Below the pieces are notes generated by a model. That model made no database searches. It was not told the origin of the DNA and was given only the letters and a program-made list of their open reading frames with translations. From the NCBI RefSeq assembly GCF_032118995.1, contig NC_092666.1, positions 1,860,001-1,924,000 on the forward strand: a DNA stretch of 64,000 nt, in the 5' to 3' direction. This document shows positions 24,289 to 35,982 of the stretch, piece by piece (the stretch's first letter is position 1; each line of letters starts with the position of its first letter). The position numbers and the translations under genes are program-made. This DNA comes from Asterias amurensis (lineage: Eukaryota; Echinodermata; Asteroidea; Forcipulatida; Asteriidae).

Positions 24289-25158
24289 CTCAACAAATGT
24301 GGTAACTTATGAAAAACTTACGTTTAGGGTAAACTGAGGGAGTTTCTTTCAAGGCAAACTATGTATGGACGTGAATATAACATCCCATTTTCTGATTTCA
24401 ATTTCATCATAATTTATAGCAAGACAGCTTATCTATATTAATTGCATTTTTCAGACTGAAATATTTCTAGTTTGGCTTCTTTTCCGTTAAGAGGGCAGCA
24501 CCCCGTGGTTGTTTTAAAAAGCAAGACAATGTTGTCTTTATGCAGGGTTTAAAACTTTGCATGGTGTTTTTGTTTTATGTGAAGTTGTTTTATGTTGTCT
24601 TTGTTTTATAAGAAGTAGAAACAACAAGAGCGGATAACGCCTTCACCAAACACCAAAATGGTTACTTCATAAAGACAATGGAAACCTTTGGTATTGTCAA
24701 AGACCAGTCTTCTCAACATGCACAAAATAACAAACCTGTGAAAATTTAAACTCAATGGTCGTCGAAGTTGCGAGAAACACCCTTGTCACACGAAGTTGTG
24801 TGCTTTAAGATGCTTGATTTCGAGCCACTCAAAATCTAAAATCAAGTTCAAATGATCGGTGGAAAATTACTTCTAATTCTTTTTTCATAATTTTGAAAAT
24901 GTAATACCTGAAGAAAATCCAGGCCCTGTGGCCCAAAAGCAAGGTTCACCTTAAAATATGATATACCAGTATCCTCATTCGGTGTTTCCACCATAATGCA
25001 TACAATAAAAACATTGGTCATTTGGTCAAAATTTGCAGAAAAAAATGAAAAATTCAAAACATTTAGTGAAATGTTTTCTTCTTTCACTGTGAAAGTTCTT
25101 TATTCTGTAAGCTCCGCTAACAAGATTCCTTATCCCTTGTGTGTAGTTCTGTACAACA

Positions 25159-26341
25159 ATGGTGGCTAAGTTGTTTATAACGTTGATGGCGCTAGCCGTA
25201 ATGACGGCCTTTGTCCTGGCAGATGAAGACGGTGATGAGGACTACCTTCCCGTTGATGAATTAATGGAGTTCGTGAAACGAGGCCGCGGCAGGGGCAAGA
25301 ACAGGGGTGGCAGAAACAAGCTCGGACCTCTCACACGGGATGATATGGAACGTAAGTAGGCTGTTCGATTTAGTTTAACCCAACACTGATGTCTATTTAA
25401 AAAAAAAAAAAAAAAAAGGTTTGATTCTAACCCGAGACCTTTGCCTTTCTAGAGATGTGTCATACCGATGTGTGTAAGCACTGTATACTCATCAGTATTT
25501 CCCCGAGTTTTGTAAAAACAAAATCACAGGTACATTTACTCCTGAGATTCGAACCGACTACTTTTGCCATTCTAAAGCAGAGTCTTATTTTAGCAGCAGG
25601 TACGCTTTTAGTAGACGAACAATTTGCATCGGGGATAAAGAGTATTAATTCGGGTTTTATCCAACACTGATGTGTGCTAGCACTGTATGCTGCTACAATA
25701 TAGGCCTCGATCTCGGTGGTCTAGTTGGTAAGACACTGCTCTAGAATTGCTAATGTTGTGGGTTCCTTTATGGACTCGCCTGTCACTTTCATTTCTCCCA
25801 TTTGATTTCATTAAAGGCAGTGGATACTAATGGTAATTGTCAAAGACTAGCCTTCACAGTTGGTGTATCTCAACATAATATGCATAAAAGAACAAACCTG
25901 TGGAAATTTGAGCCCAATCGGTCATCGAACTTGCAAGATAATAACAAAAGAAAAAACACCCTCGTCACACAAAGTTGTATGCTTTCATCAGATGGTTGAT
26001 TTCGAGCCCTCAAATTCTAAATCTGAGGTCTCTAAATCAAAAATCGTGGAAAATTACTTCTTTCTCGAAAACTATGGCACTTCAGAGGGAGCCGTTTCTC
26101 ACAATGTTTCATACCATCAACCTCTCCCCATTACTCGTCACCAAGAAAGGTTTTCTGCTAATAATTATTTTCAGTAATTACCAATAGTGTCCACTATATA
26201 TTTATAACAATAATATATTTATAATTATTATTTATAATTTTTTTTATTATTTTGTTTTCAGCTTGCGAGAAGTACGGTCAAGCATGTACGTGTGACAAGA
26301 GAAAGAAGGGACCTGGACGTTTCCTTGTATGTTCTGGTTAA
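25159..26341 (+). CDS. Secreted four-cysteine cationic peptide precursor, gene 3 (CrAMP-like)
   Basis: Exons 25147-25351 (ATG at 25159) and 26262-26341 join in phase 1 (GGAAC/GTAAGT donor, TTTTCAG/CTTGC acceptor) for 90 residues. The signal peptide is 1-21 (MVAKLFITLMALAVMTAF..). The acidic propiece DEDGDEDYLPVDELMEFV is the longest of the three. K-R ends at 41. The mature part is 42-90 (49 residues): GRGRGKNRGGRNKLGPL, then the cysteines as C-X6-C-X-C-X12-C. It is the most basic of the three. The 3' UTR is short, with AATAAA at 26519. Intron 1 and intron 2 each carry a TTAA MITE, intron 2 ending with one only about 65 bp before exon 3. The antimicrobial role is inferred as for genes 1 and 2. 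Confidence 0.83.
25700..25790 (+). repeat. tRNA-like SINE fragment
   Basis: CTCGGTGGTCTAGTTGGTAAG followed by ACACTGCTCTAGAAT is an A-box-bearing tRNA-like head. The same string (CTCGGTAGTCTAGTTGGTAA) occurs at about 29815-29865. No matching 3' tRNA half is present. Confidence 0.45.
25811..26196 (-). mobile_element. TTAA MITE in intron 2 of peptide gene 3
   Basis: A nearly complete copy that starts at TTAA 25811 and loses its last bases near 26196 (GTGTCCACTATATA). The three overlapping plus-strand frames across it are not genes; they repeat the phrase F..S.SKSEVSKS seen in other copies. Confidence 0.85.
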
Positions 26342-26518
26342 TTAGCATCACTTACGACATCAGTTGGGCCGACACAAGTAACTGTTGAAAAAGGTTCAAC
26401 ACAACTTCGAACCCTACAAGCTTCGAAAACCCACTTGGACAATCCTCTTTTATTTGAACATTTTTAACATTTTTTTAAGCTATTTTAACATTTTTAACAT
26501 GGTGCTAGTTTATGCTCT

Positions 26519-26524
26519 AAATAA
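26519..26524 (+). terminator. Poly(A) signal, peptide gene 3
   Basis: AATAAA about 180 bp after the stop codon is a normal 3' UTR length and a good candidate. Confidence 0.5.
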
Positions 26525-27412
26525 AATCAATCAATCACTAAAACATTCAGTTATAAACCACGAAGGAAACGGACAGGGTAGTCGTGATGAACAATTGCCA
26601 ACTAAACGAAGCTGCACCTAAACTAATAACCTACTGATGAACGTTCCGGTGCCACAGGGAAATCAGTATAGGCAGCAGATCCGGTCTCCAAGAAGATTGG
26701 GAAAAAACATGAGCCGAAGGAGGTGGCTTCAACAGAGGGCGCTATCACAAGTTGACACAGCTTGCAATAAATTATGAGGACACTTAAAATCTCCAGGCGA
26801 ATTCTGTCCGCCGGAGATTCGGTCCCATCATCACGTGGGCTGGGGAGGATTCAAAAGAGGGCGCTATCAGAAGAAAGTTGTAGCAAGTTTGCCATATGGG
26901 GACCATTAATCTCCGGGGAACAGAATCTCCTGCCACCATTACGGCACTCTACTAACTGAGCTAGCGATAGCCCTATGTTGGTTGTCATTTTTTTCTTCAA
27001 GAGTGCCAGTCAAATAATAATAAACTGCAAGAGGAATTCACTTGGTAGCTTAAAAAACAATTTGGGTTGAACGAGGTATAACTACAAGCAAGATTGAACC
27101 AACGACTGGTTAAGATTTTAAATAAACAAATCAAGTTATCCTTATCAAGGAATATGCTTTGTGACTGTGTGTCTTTCTTTTCACTTTTCACTCTTGTTAT
27201 AAATGCATTGACTTACTCAAATAATCTCCCCATATTTGAGGGCTAAAACTTTTTTATATTAAATCTGAAATAAAGTGTTTTCGAATAATAAAGCTTTTGT
27301 TGTAATAATTCTCCTGAACAAAAATGTCAACGAGAATTTCGTAATACATTTTTCGTCTAAATGGACATGTGATGACAACAATATTAACTACAACAAGTGT
27401 TTATAAAGCGCC

Positions 27413-27855
27413 TTAAATGCGGTGGACACTATTGGTAATTACTCAAAATACTAAATAACATAAAACCATTCTTGATTACAAGTATAATGGAGAGAGGTTG
27501 ATTGAAACATTGTAAGAAACAGCTCCCTGACGTAGTTTTCGAGAAATTTCTATAATATTATTGTGAAAATGTTTTGTGGAAAATAAATGTATATTGAATT
27601 GAAAGAAGTAATTTCCCACGAATTCGATTTCGAGACCTCAGATTTAGAATTTGAGGTCTCGAAATCAAGCATCTGAAAGCACACAACTTCGTGTGGCCAT
27701 GGGTGTTTTTTTCTTTCTTTCATAATATCAAGCAACTGCGACGACCGATTGAGCTCAAATCTTTTCAGGTTTGTTATTAATTTATGGATATGTTGAGATA
27801 CACCAACTGTGAAGACCAGTATTTGACAATTACCAATATTGTCCAGTGTCTTTAA
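27413..27855 (+). mobile_element. TTAA MITE with internal insertion
   Basis: The copy is flanked by TTAA at 27413-27416 and 27852-27855. It is longer than its relatives because about 60 bp of AT-rich sequence (near 27550-27605) interrupt the segment after TAGTTTTCGAGAAA. Confidence 0.8.
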
Positions 27856-27928
27856 ACAAGGATCAAAGTACAATAACATCCAGAAAGTAGCCAGAGCTGT
27901 CAAGAAGTTTGAAACACATCACCAATCC

Positions 27929-28648
27929 TAGCCTTGCTCAAGGCAGTGGAATTATTCACTCCGAAAAAAGACCGCCGCTGTATAAAAACCCACCCGTATT
28001 CACTGTGCGTAAAACCCACCCGTATTCACTGTGCGTAACATCGCACGACACGATGCCCCCGTACACTATCCGCATGCGGAGGCCGTCAGGCCGACAGCCT
28101 TGTAGGATCTGTGTTGAAGCCACTGACCTCATTACTATAATAAGCGAAGAGTTCCCACTGTCAGCTTATTACCATAATGCCCGCGAAAGACGAGACATGT
28201 TTACCTCACACACCACCACCACGGATGCATGATAGGGTCCAAAGGTCGTGATAAGGGAAGTGCGTGATTGGACGTCAAAATGAATAATTCATTTGCCTCA
28301 CATCCTGTGTTGTCTGATAGGTCTGACGAACGATATACATATTCATGAGCTGCATACTAGCATATCCTCGAGCCCCCCCAATTTCGTCCACTATTGGAAT
28401 TTTTTCAATACAACACATTAAAACGGGAAGATACAGATCCGACAAGGCTGTCGGCCTGACGGCCTCCGCATGCGGTTAGTGGTGTACGAGTGCGATGACT
28501 TGTGTGAACAGTATTCGTGCGATGTGACAGTGTGTATACGGGTGGGTCATTCGGTGTGATCGCACACACCATGCACAGGGTATACGGCGGGTGGGTTTAC
28601 AGCTGCGTCTTTTCGGAGCGAATAATGCGACTGCCTTGAGCAAGGCTA
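27929..28648 (+). mobile_element. 720-bp non-autonomous DNA transposon, copy 1
   Basis: The termini are TAGCCTTGCTCAAGGCAGT and its inverse. The inverted arms extend about 200 bp (CCGCATGCGGAGGCCGTCAG in both). A perfect 9-bp target duplication CACCAATCC flanks it (27920-27928 and 28649-28657). A near-identical copy lies inverted at 32940-33658. Long arms plus a 9-bp duplication fit Mutator-like or Merlin-like elements. The shared frame of about 100 codons runs through arm sequence and matches no transposase I know, so I treat it as non-coding. Confidence 0.88.
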
Positions 28649-29577
28649 CACCAATCCCGGTCAACTTCTTTTTTACTCACCCTGTATGGCTTTGTGCAAA
28701 AATACTAACTTTACATTTGTTTTGTCAAGTATCCCGTGTACAGCCTGCAAACACGAGTTTCTTTATTCAAGAAAGACATAACTCCTCCAAGGAAAGATAA
28801 CATAAAATATTATTATCTTTCTTCTAATAAGCATGGGAGAGTGCATGGTAAATTAATATCCTTTACTGAACTTGTAAGTGTAATTTTTCTTTTCTTTTTG
28901 AAACACATCACAAACCTCGGTGAACTTCTTGTTGACTCACCCCCTGTAATATGGCGTTGCCAGCAGCCCCTCGGGATACTGACACTCAACTGCCTATTGA
29001 TGGATTAGCTGTTTACACAATTCTTGAAGCTTGGCTTCTTTCTGTATAAAGGAAAGTAACAAAATACCGATGAAAACATCACAGAAAATGCATTAAAGGT
29101 ACTCGAATAAACTAATACTGAAACACACAAACTATGGCTCTACTATAGTTTTGTGCTGTCGGGGTGCATGTTACCCACGAACTTCTCCCTGATCACCAAC
29201 TAATTATTTTGAAAAGAGAGAATTTGTGTTGATCCCTTACCCAGGCTTGCTGGTGTCTGATTTATGAAGTAGCTAATACATTGTAAAATTGTCGTAAGGA
29301 AACTTGAGTGTAAACGCTGTGCTCGATTTCACAGAGCAATAACATTCATCGCAATACAACTTGTGCGGTATTACTATCTATAGTGTCTTGTATTGTGATA
29401 TACCATCAATAAATTCATGTGCTATCAATCTTAGCTCTTTCCGAAAACGGCCCTTTGCTACACGGTAGTTAGTAGTTACTGGCTTACACGGAACAAATAC
29501 ATCAATATCACAAGGAAAGCTGACTGGGTAAAATTTAAAATGATTTTTCGGGCTGAACAATGAGGTTGGAGGTTTAC

Positions 29578-32500
29578 CTTTTCAAGCTGCGAGCGAAGTC
29601 CTGCTAGTTTAGACTTTTGTTTCGTGATGGAAGTGTGAGTTCCTGACGACTCGCCGTACCCCATCGAGTGCATCATACTAACGTGGAAATCCTTCTCTTC
29701 CACTGAGATCAGCAGATACAACTATTAAACAACGAAACAATCATGTCATTTAATAGATGCGGTACCCGCTGCCAAAACATAGGATTCGAACTGCCCTTAT
29801 AGCTGCCGGGCAACCTCGGTAGTCTAGTTGGTAAGACACTGCTCTAGAATCACTGAGGTCAAAGGAAGACTGTTCATTTGCTGGAGTGCAGAAAGACGCA
29901 TGTACGCACTAGCCTGAACATCTGACGTCACACTTTGGGGGCTCATTAGTTACGCAAGAAATCTGCCTTTGACCCTATGTCAACTCCCATCAATATAACC
30001 ATTTGACCTCGCATTCATTTCACTTACAGATTCGAAGTCAAATCCTACGTACGTGTTTACTTAGTATAAAACAAATTGCACGCTGCTAGCTGCATTCAGA
30101 CGACCTTAAGTGCAGCGGCCAAACGCCACCTCAGAAAAGTCAAAACACAGATTATTAGGAAAGCTTACGTCATCACAGCACGTTTTTCAATGAAACCATT
30201 GTAACCAATGAAATCAATGGTTCTGGAAAACCAATGCATGTTTTTATCATTGCGGATAAACACGGGGCAAGTTCACGTTTGCGCTTGCTCGTTTCAATTG
30301 TTCGAAATCTGCGACACCAGTCTATGCAAGGGGTATATCGAACATAATTATGTTTACAAACATATTTTTATTTAATAAATAGTATATATATTTTTTATAA
30401 AGGGCTATTCACATGAAGGGCGTCTCAAAACGCTTCAATATTACTACTCCTGGTCACTGGGGATTTTATATCAGCTCCCTGTGGAGTATTTACAGCCTGT
30501 GCAACAAGTTATCCACCCGGGGTGGAAAACGGAATTCGGACCAACACTCTGCCGAACAGAAAAGAACCAGAGCGATGAGTTCGGTGCTCTTCTGCTCGGT
30601 CCCGACATCCATAAAAAGGCTGTGCCGTCATGATCTGTGGCTGTAAAGGGAATTGACCTATTCCATGACGTCACTGAGTCAAACATCGCCCTCATCGAGT
30701 CATATCACCAACCTCGTTCTCATGGGAGATCGATCTTGCCGCGTTATCGGTTGTTGTAACCAACTTTAAAATAAACGCATTTTAAATCACACTAGTCCAA
30801 CAGCAACCCCATTGCATCAATTTTTTGACACTACTCTGAAAGTTAAAAAGTCTCATTTTGACAAACTCTTCTAAGAAGCCAACAACAGTTACCTTTGGGA
30901 GGAAATTGAGGCAAAGCATCGAAGTGTTGACAAACAAAATGGCCGAAGCAGATATGACAAACGTCATGTTGACGTCATCACCCAGTATGGTCATCGTTGG
31001 AATAGTCAGAGCGATGGTCAGAGAGACAATGTACACTGAGGCTGCGATGTACTTACCTGTATGAAGTGAAGAGAAATATATAATAGTGGGTTCACAAAGC
31101 GCATTAAGTCATACTAACAGGGTTTCGATTTTTCCTTTTGTATTTCAAGTTTTGGCAATGATATATTTCCATACTCATTGTGAATAAAGATGCATGTAAA
31201 ATAAGATACCTTTAAGCATTAGTCGTCATATTTTTAATAAAGTGCGATGTTTTTAGGAGAATCGCGTATATCTTTGTAATATACCGTCATGACGGTACGT
31301 CAATTAGATGGGGAGCTACGCAATGCTGGTATTTTGACAGATTTAGTATAGTAGCCTAATTTAAATATAATTATTGTGATGTTTGGCTGGTAACCAGTGC
31401 TATAGTTGCCGCAGGAGATACGGGTATCAGAGAACCGGGTCACAGATAGTCTTAGATCGCAGGTATTCCTCTGCATCTCAGCCACGAAAAACGCCCCAAA
31501 TTATTAGCTATCACGCGCCCACCCGCGCCGTATCTACCTCGCAATCTATGACGGAGGTTGCTATTTCATAATTCAGCCAAAAATGTAGCGGCTAATGGGA
31601 CGACTAAAAGCCACGATCAAAGACTTGGGACCAAGTCTAGTCAACAGACTGCAGTCACGCCCACTTCCTGCAGGGCAGAGTATTTCTTTACAGTACTTAC
31701 TGTCATTCAGCTGTGATATACAGATATTCCTTGTCTCCCACGCTAGGAACAGACCAAAGGTAAGCAGTACTCCCTTTACACCGTAGAGGGCCATGGTGAA
31801 GTACTGCGCATGTGCACTGCTGCAATATATAATTTCCGGTACGTCAAAAATCTCCTTCTCTGGTGCAGTCATATCCAGCTGAAAAAAAAGAGAAAAGGTT
31901 TACGATATTGTTTCTCAGTCGGTTACTGTGTTATGTCCTGGTCATTCCTCAATATTAGTTAATTTGTTTCACATAACATTTGTTTCAATGAACATTACGG
32001 AAATTGTAAGAAGAAGAAAAAAACTCGTCAAAGATCACAGATTTACATTATTACATTAAACTTAAACGGTCTACTGATGACGATGATAGTAGAAAAACAT
32101 TCCTTAAAAAAATTATGTCTAAAATGTCATAATTTGGTGAGAAATAGATAGAACCAATTCAACCGTTTGCAGTTATCATAATAACTCAGTGAGCATAATT
32201 AAAATAATTAATTTTACTTTGAATCGATAACAAAATGTAAAAAAAATGTGTAATCGGGTTTTTTTATACTATTTTCTCGTGACGCAGATGGCCGATCGAT
32301 CCCAAACTTCCACAGGTTAGTCAGTTTATGTATGGTGGATAACATAAAGTGCTGACACTGCCAGCAACTGCTTTTTCTGCGCACCAATTATGTAATGTTC
32401 CTTAAAGAGTGCGTCTAGACATCATTACAAAACACGCTAGAACTGTCTGACACTGTAGATTTTGTACAACGAGCAACCGGGCATAATTTAAATAGACATG

Positions 32501-35500
32501 TTAGTATTGGATGGGGCGCCTTAGCGTTTGTTATGAATAAGTGTGAATGGAAATACTTTGAAAAGCAGAATATAATGATTCGCACAATAACATTTTGTGG
32601 TTTTCCTTTGACTTCATGAAGAAAAACCTTATAAATTCAAGGTATATTGTTTGTATAACATTTTACGTTTAAAACATCTTTTCCATTCAGATATGTTTGT
32701 TTCGGATGTATTTTTAGCACAAAAACTTACGTAAGGCTGGAGTGACCGTGTGTAAACAGCCGTCGTGTCCAAAATTATCCAAAGGACAACAATTATGACG
32801 TCAGCAAAAACAATTATCACTACTCCGCCAATCAGTTTCCAGTCTGGCAGATCCTTTTAAATAATGAAATAACAAAATAATTCAAGAATAGCCGTCCCAA
32901 ATAAAAAATCTCTTACCAACGATAATGTCGGTACATAGCAGCCTTGCTCAAGGCAGTCGCATTATTCGCTCCGAAAAGACGCAGCTGTAAACCCACCCGC
33001 CGTATACCCTGTGCATGGTGTGTGCGATCACACCGAATGACCCACCCGTATACACACTGTCACATCGCACGAATACTGTTCAAACAAGCCATCGCACTCG
33101 TACACCACTAACCGCATGCGGAGGCCGTCAGGCCGACAGCCTTGTCGGGTCTGTATCTTCCCGTTTTAATGTGTTATATTGAAAAAATTCCAATAGTGGA
33201 CGAAATTTGGGAGGCTCTAGGATATGCTAGTATGCAGCCCATGAATATTTACATCGTTCGTCAGACCTATCAGACAACACAGGATGTGAGGCAAATGAAT
33301 TATTCATTTTGACGTCCAATCACGCACTTCCCTTATCACGACCTTTGGACCCTATCATGCGTCCGTGGTGGTGGTGTGTGAGGTAAACATGTCTCGTCTT
33401 TCGCGGGCATTATGGTAATGAGCTGACCGTGGGAACTCTTCGCTTATTATAGTAATGAGGTCAGTGGCTTCAACACAGATCCTACAAGGTTGTCGGCCTG
33501 ACGGCCTCCGCATGCGGATAGTGTACGGGGGCATCGTGTCGTGCGATGTTACGCACAGTGAATACGGGTGGGTTTTACGCACAGTGAATACGGGTGGGTT
33601 TTTATACAGCGGCGGTCTTTTTTCGGAGTGAATAATTCGACTGCCTTGAGCAAGGCTAGTACATAGCTGTGAGAACTTATTTATTACCAATTAGTGTACT
33701 CTTTCGTGTTGTTACGTGTTGTCATGCTGCCTCTAGACTTGGTCATGTACTTCTATTGAATGACAATGATGAATGCTAATAATCATTATGGAAATAGGAA
33801 CCAGACTATATTGTTCTTCTAGCCTCGGTTTGGTTACAATGTTATCAATGGGGAAAATAATGAAGATGGCTGCACCATCATAAAGGTATAATTGTGTAAC
33901 TCTTTGCAGACCTTATATTTAACAAAACTCAATTCTTGTTAGTCATCATTGACACAGTAATTGCTGGTTGATATCAACATTATTGATTTCAATGTTATTT
34001 TCAAACCGGTATTCGTAAAATAGACACGAAAACAATGTGTACCCATGATTGTGGTTGTGCACGAAGATAATTATTTACACAAATGTCAAACTTGCCGTAT
34101 AGTAACCAGTACAATAGGGAGTTTTATTTGGTTGCCTGTTCCGGAGTGAACTAGAACGTGAACAAAAACAAATTGTGTCAGTAAAATCTCAGAATACGTG
34201 AAGCTACCATTTTTCACGCCAACGTACGTGCGCGCAGACGTCACGATGATCATGCACGTATTGCTCGCGCGTAACGTGCAGCTATTCTTCACTAATTCTC
34301 GCCTGCCAAAAAGGCCTATTTTGTGTTTTAAAAAAAAGAGAAAAAAGGGGGAGTGGTTACAGTATAGAGGCAATAGGTCTACTCACAATTTTCTTGAAGC
34401 GTTTGACTGCTACAGCGAAGATTGCGTGTATCCGATAGGTCTTCATGAAGACAGAACCGAAGGCCAGAGATAATCCAACATATATCAGCATTCTCTCAAC
34501 CTGACAAAATAAATTACTGTAGGAACATTAGGGAACTAAAGCAAAAAATGTAAACTTGACTGATAGAATAGCGGGTAATCAAACTTCCGTTTTTCATATA
34601 GGCCCTACTCATTTGGTAACTTAGTTTTCGCTCCCGACTCCACTGCTCGTCTTCGGCCATCTTTCTTTTTTGTCAATGCTTTTATCAACAATCAAATTGT
34701 GTGAATAGGCCTTTAATAATGTGAAACTAACATACCATCCCGCCCCCTGCTTATCCATGTTGCTAGGAGCGCAGACCGTGCATGGAGAACCAACATTGAG
34801 CGGGGAATAATTATGGAGTACATTTTTAAAATTTAATCCATTAATAGTGATATCTCTTTTTAAATAGAGATATCTCTATTATTAATACAGATATCGCTAT
34901 ATATTGTAAGTAGAGATATCCATATTAGTAATAGAGATATCTCTATTAAAAGAGATATCTCTATTAATGGAGATATCTCTATTGATATTAGAGAATCTCC
35001 ATTAACAATATTAATAATATCTATATTAATAGAGATATCTCTATTTGGGGTTAAATGTTAAGAATGTACTCCATGAATAATGGTGGACGGAGACCTAACG
35101 TGATAGGGCAGGGATTGTCTGAATTTGTTGAGCCTGAACTTTAATACGCATTACAACATAAACAGCGGGCTTTTCAAATAGAGTGTGCACACACACAGTG
35201 ACCAGTTCAACTTGTTGCGGGTTGCGGGACCCAACGATGACTGGGGCTGTACAATGACTTACATGACACTTGATGACGATGGCGGAGTCAGGCAGGTTAG
35301 TCTTATCCCATCCTGAGGCAAAGACCGATGCGTAGAGAAGCAGACAACCGACTACAGTCAGGTTACTCAGGGAAGGGCTCGACATCTTGATGGCTCTGGA
35401 ATGTCAAACCGAAACACTGGTTGTTCTTTAAAATCGATTCCACGTTTGTTGTGTGTAGAACAAAAGGCGATAGGTGACTTGGAACATTTTGTCGTGCTGT

Positions 35501-35982
35501 CCCACTATGACGCCATATTCTCAAAACATGTTCACAGCTCTAACTAAAGTTATTAAAGGTTATAGAGCGAAGAAGACACAGACACAATATATCTGGTCAG
35601 TATGTGAAATGTGCACCGGACACTAATTCAGCAAGCACCTCTTTTGAGAAACAAGTGCATGTCAGAACCTTTGCAATACAAAGTAACACGCTGAAATTGT
35701 GCCCAAACGTATATTTCACGTCCCATTGCATTTAGCTAATCTTACATTGTACCCTCATAGAACAGTGAAGTTATGCACACAATGGAACATGTACGACCCG
35801 AGACAGTTTGCAATGATGTAATGTTGCATACCTCTTATGTTTGTATTTGATGTTGATGAAGAGGAACGTCAAACCCATGACAGAGCCAAGTGAGGCGAGA
35901 GCGAAGAGTGTGATACGAGCTGTTGAAGATATCTCCTGGATCACTGATCTTCTGGTAATACCGTCAACTGGGACGTGATCTC
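29578..35982 (-). CDS. Receptor seven-helix exons
   Basis: TM1 lies in 35982-35832 (ITLFALASLGSVMGLTFLF), TM2 in 35395-35263 (LTVVGCLLLYASVF), TM3 in 34500-34387, TM4 in 32853-32731 (VVIIVFADVIIVVLWIIL), the second extracellular loop and TM5 in 31878-31701, TM6 and TM7 in 31056-30893, and the tail in 29721-29578. The conserved disulfide pair is visible as KCH at the start of TM3 and YCSS before TM5. The tail ends SKLAGLRSQLEK, matching the start of the GABBR2 coiled coil. Introns here hold an inverted 719-bp transposon and a GATATC-palindrome element. Confidence 0.8.

Larger units (their letters stand above)
26530..29570. other. Intergenic between peptide gene 3 and the receptor gene
   Basis: The region holds a TTAA MITE, a 720-bp transposon and SINE-like pieces. 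GAGGGCGCTATCA occurs twice (26.73 and 26.85 kb). The missing C-terminal exon of the convergent receptor gene should lie here or further on, but I could not recognise it. Confidence 0.5.

Noticed and set aside
27909-33690. Shared frame of about 100 codons (EKRPPLYKNPPVFTVRKTHP..) in two places
   Set aside because: It runs through the inverted arms of the 720-bp transposon and matches no protein family; conservation reflects young copies.
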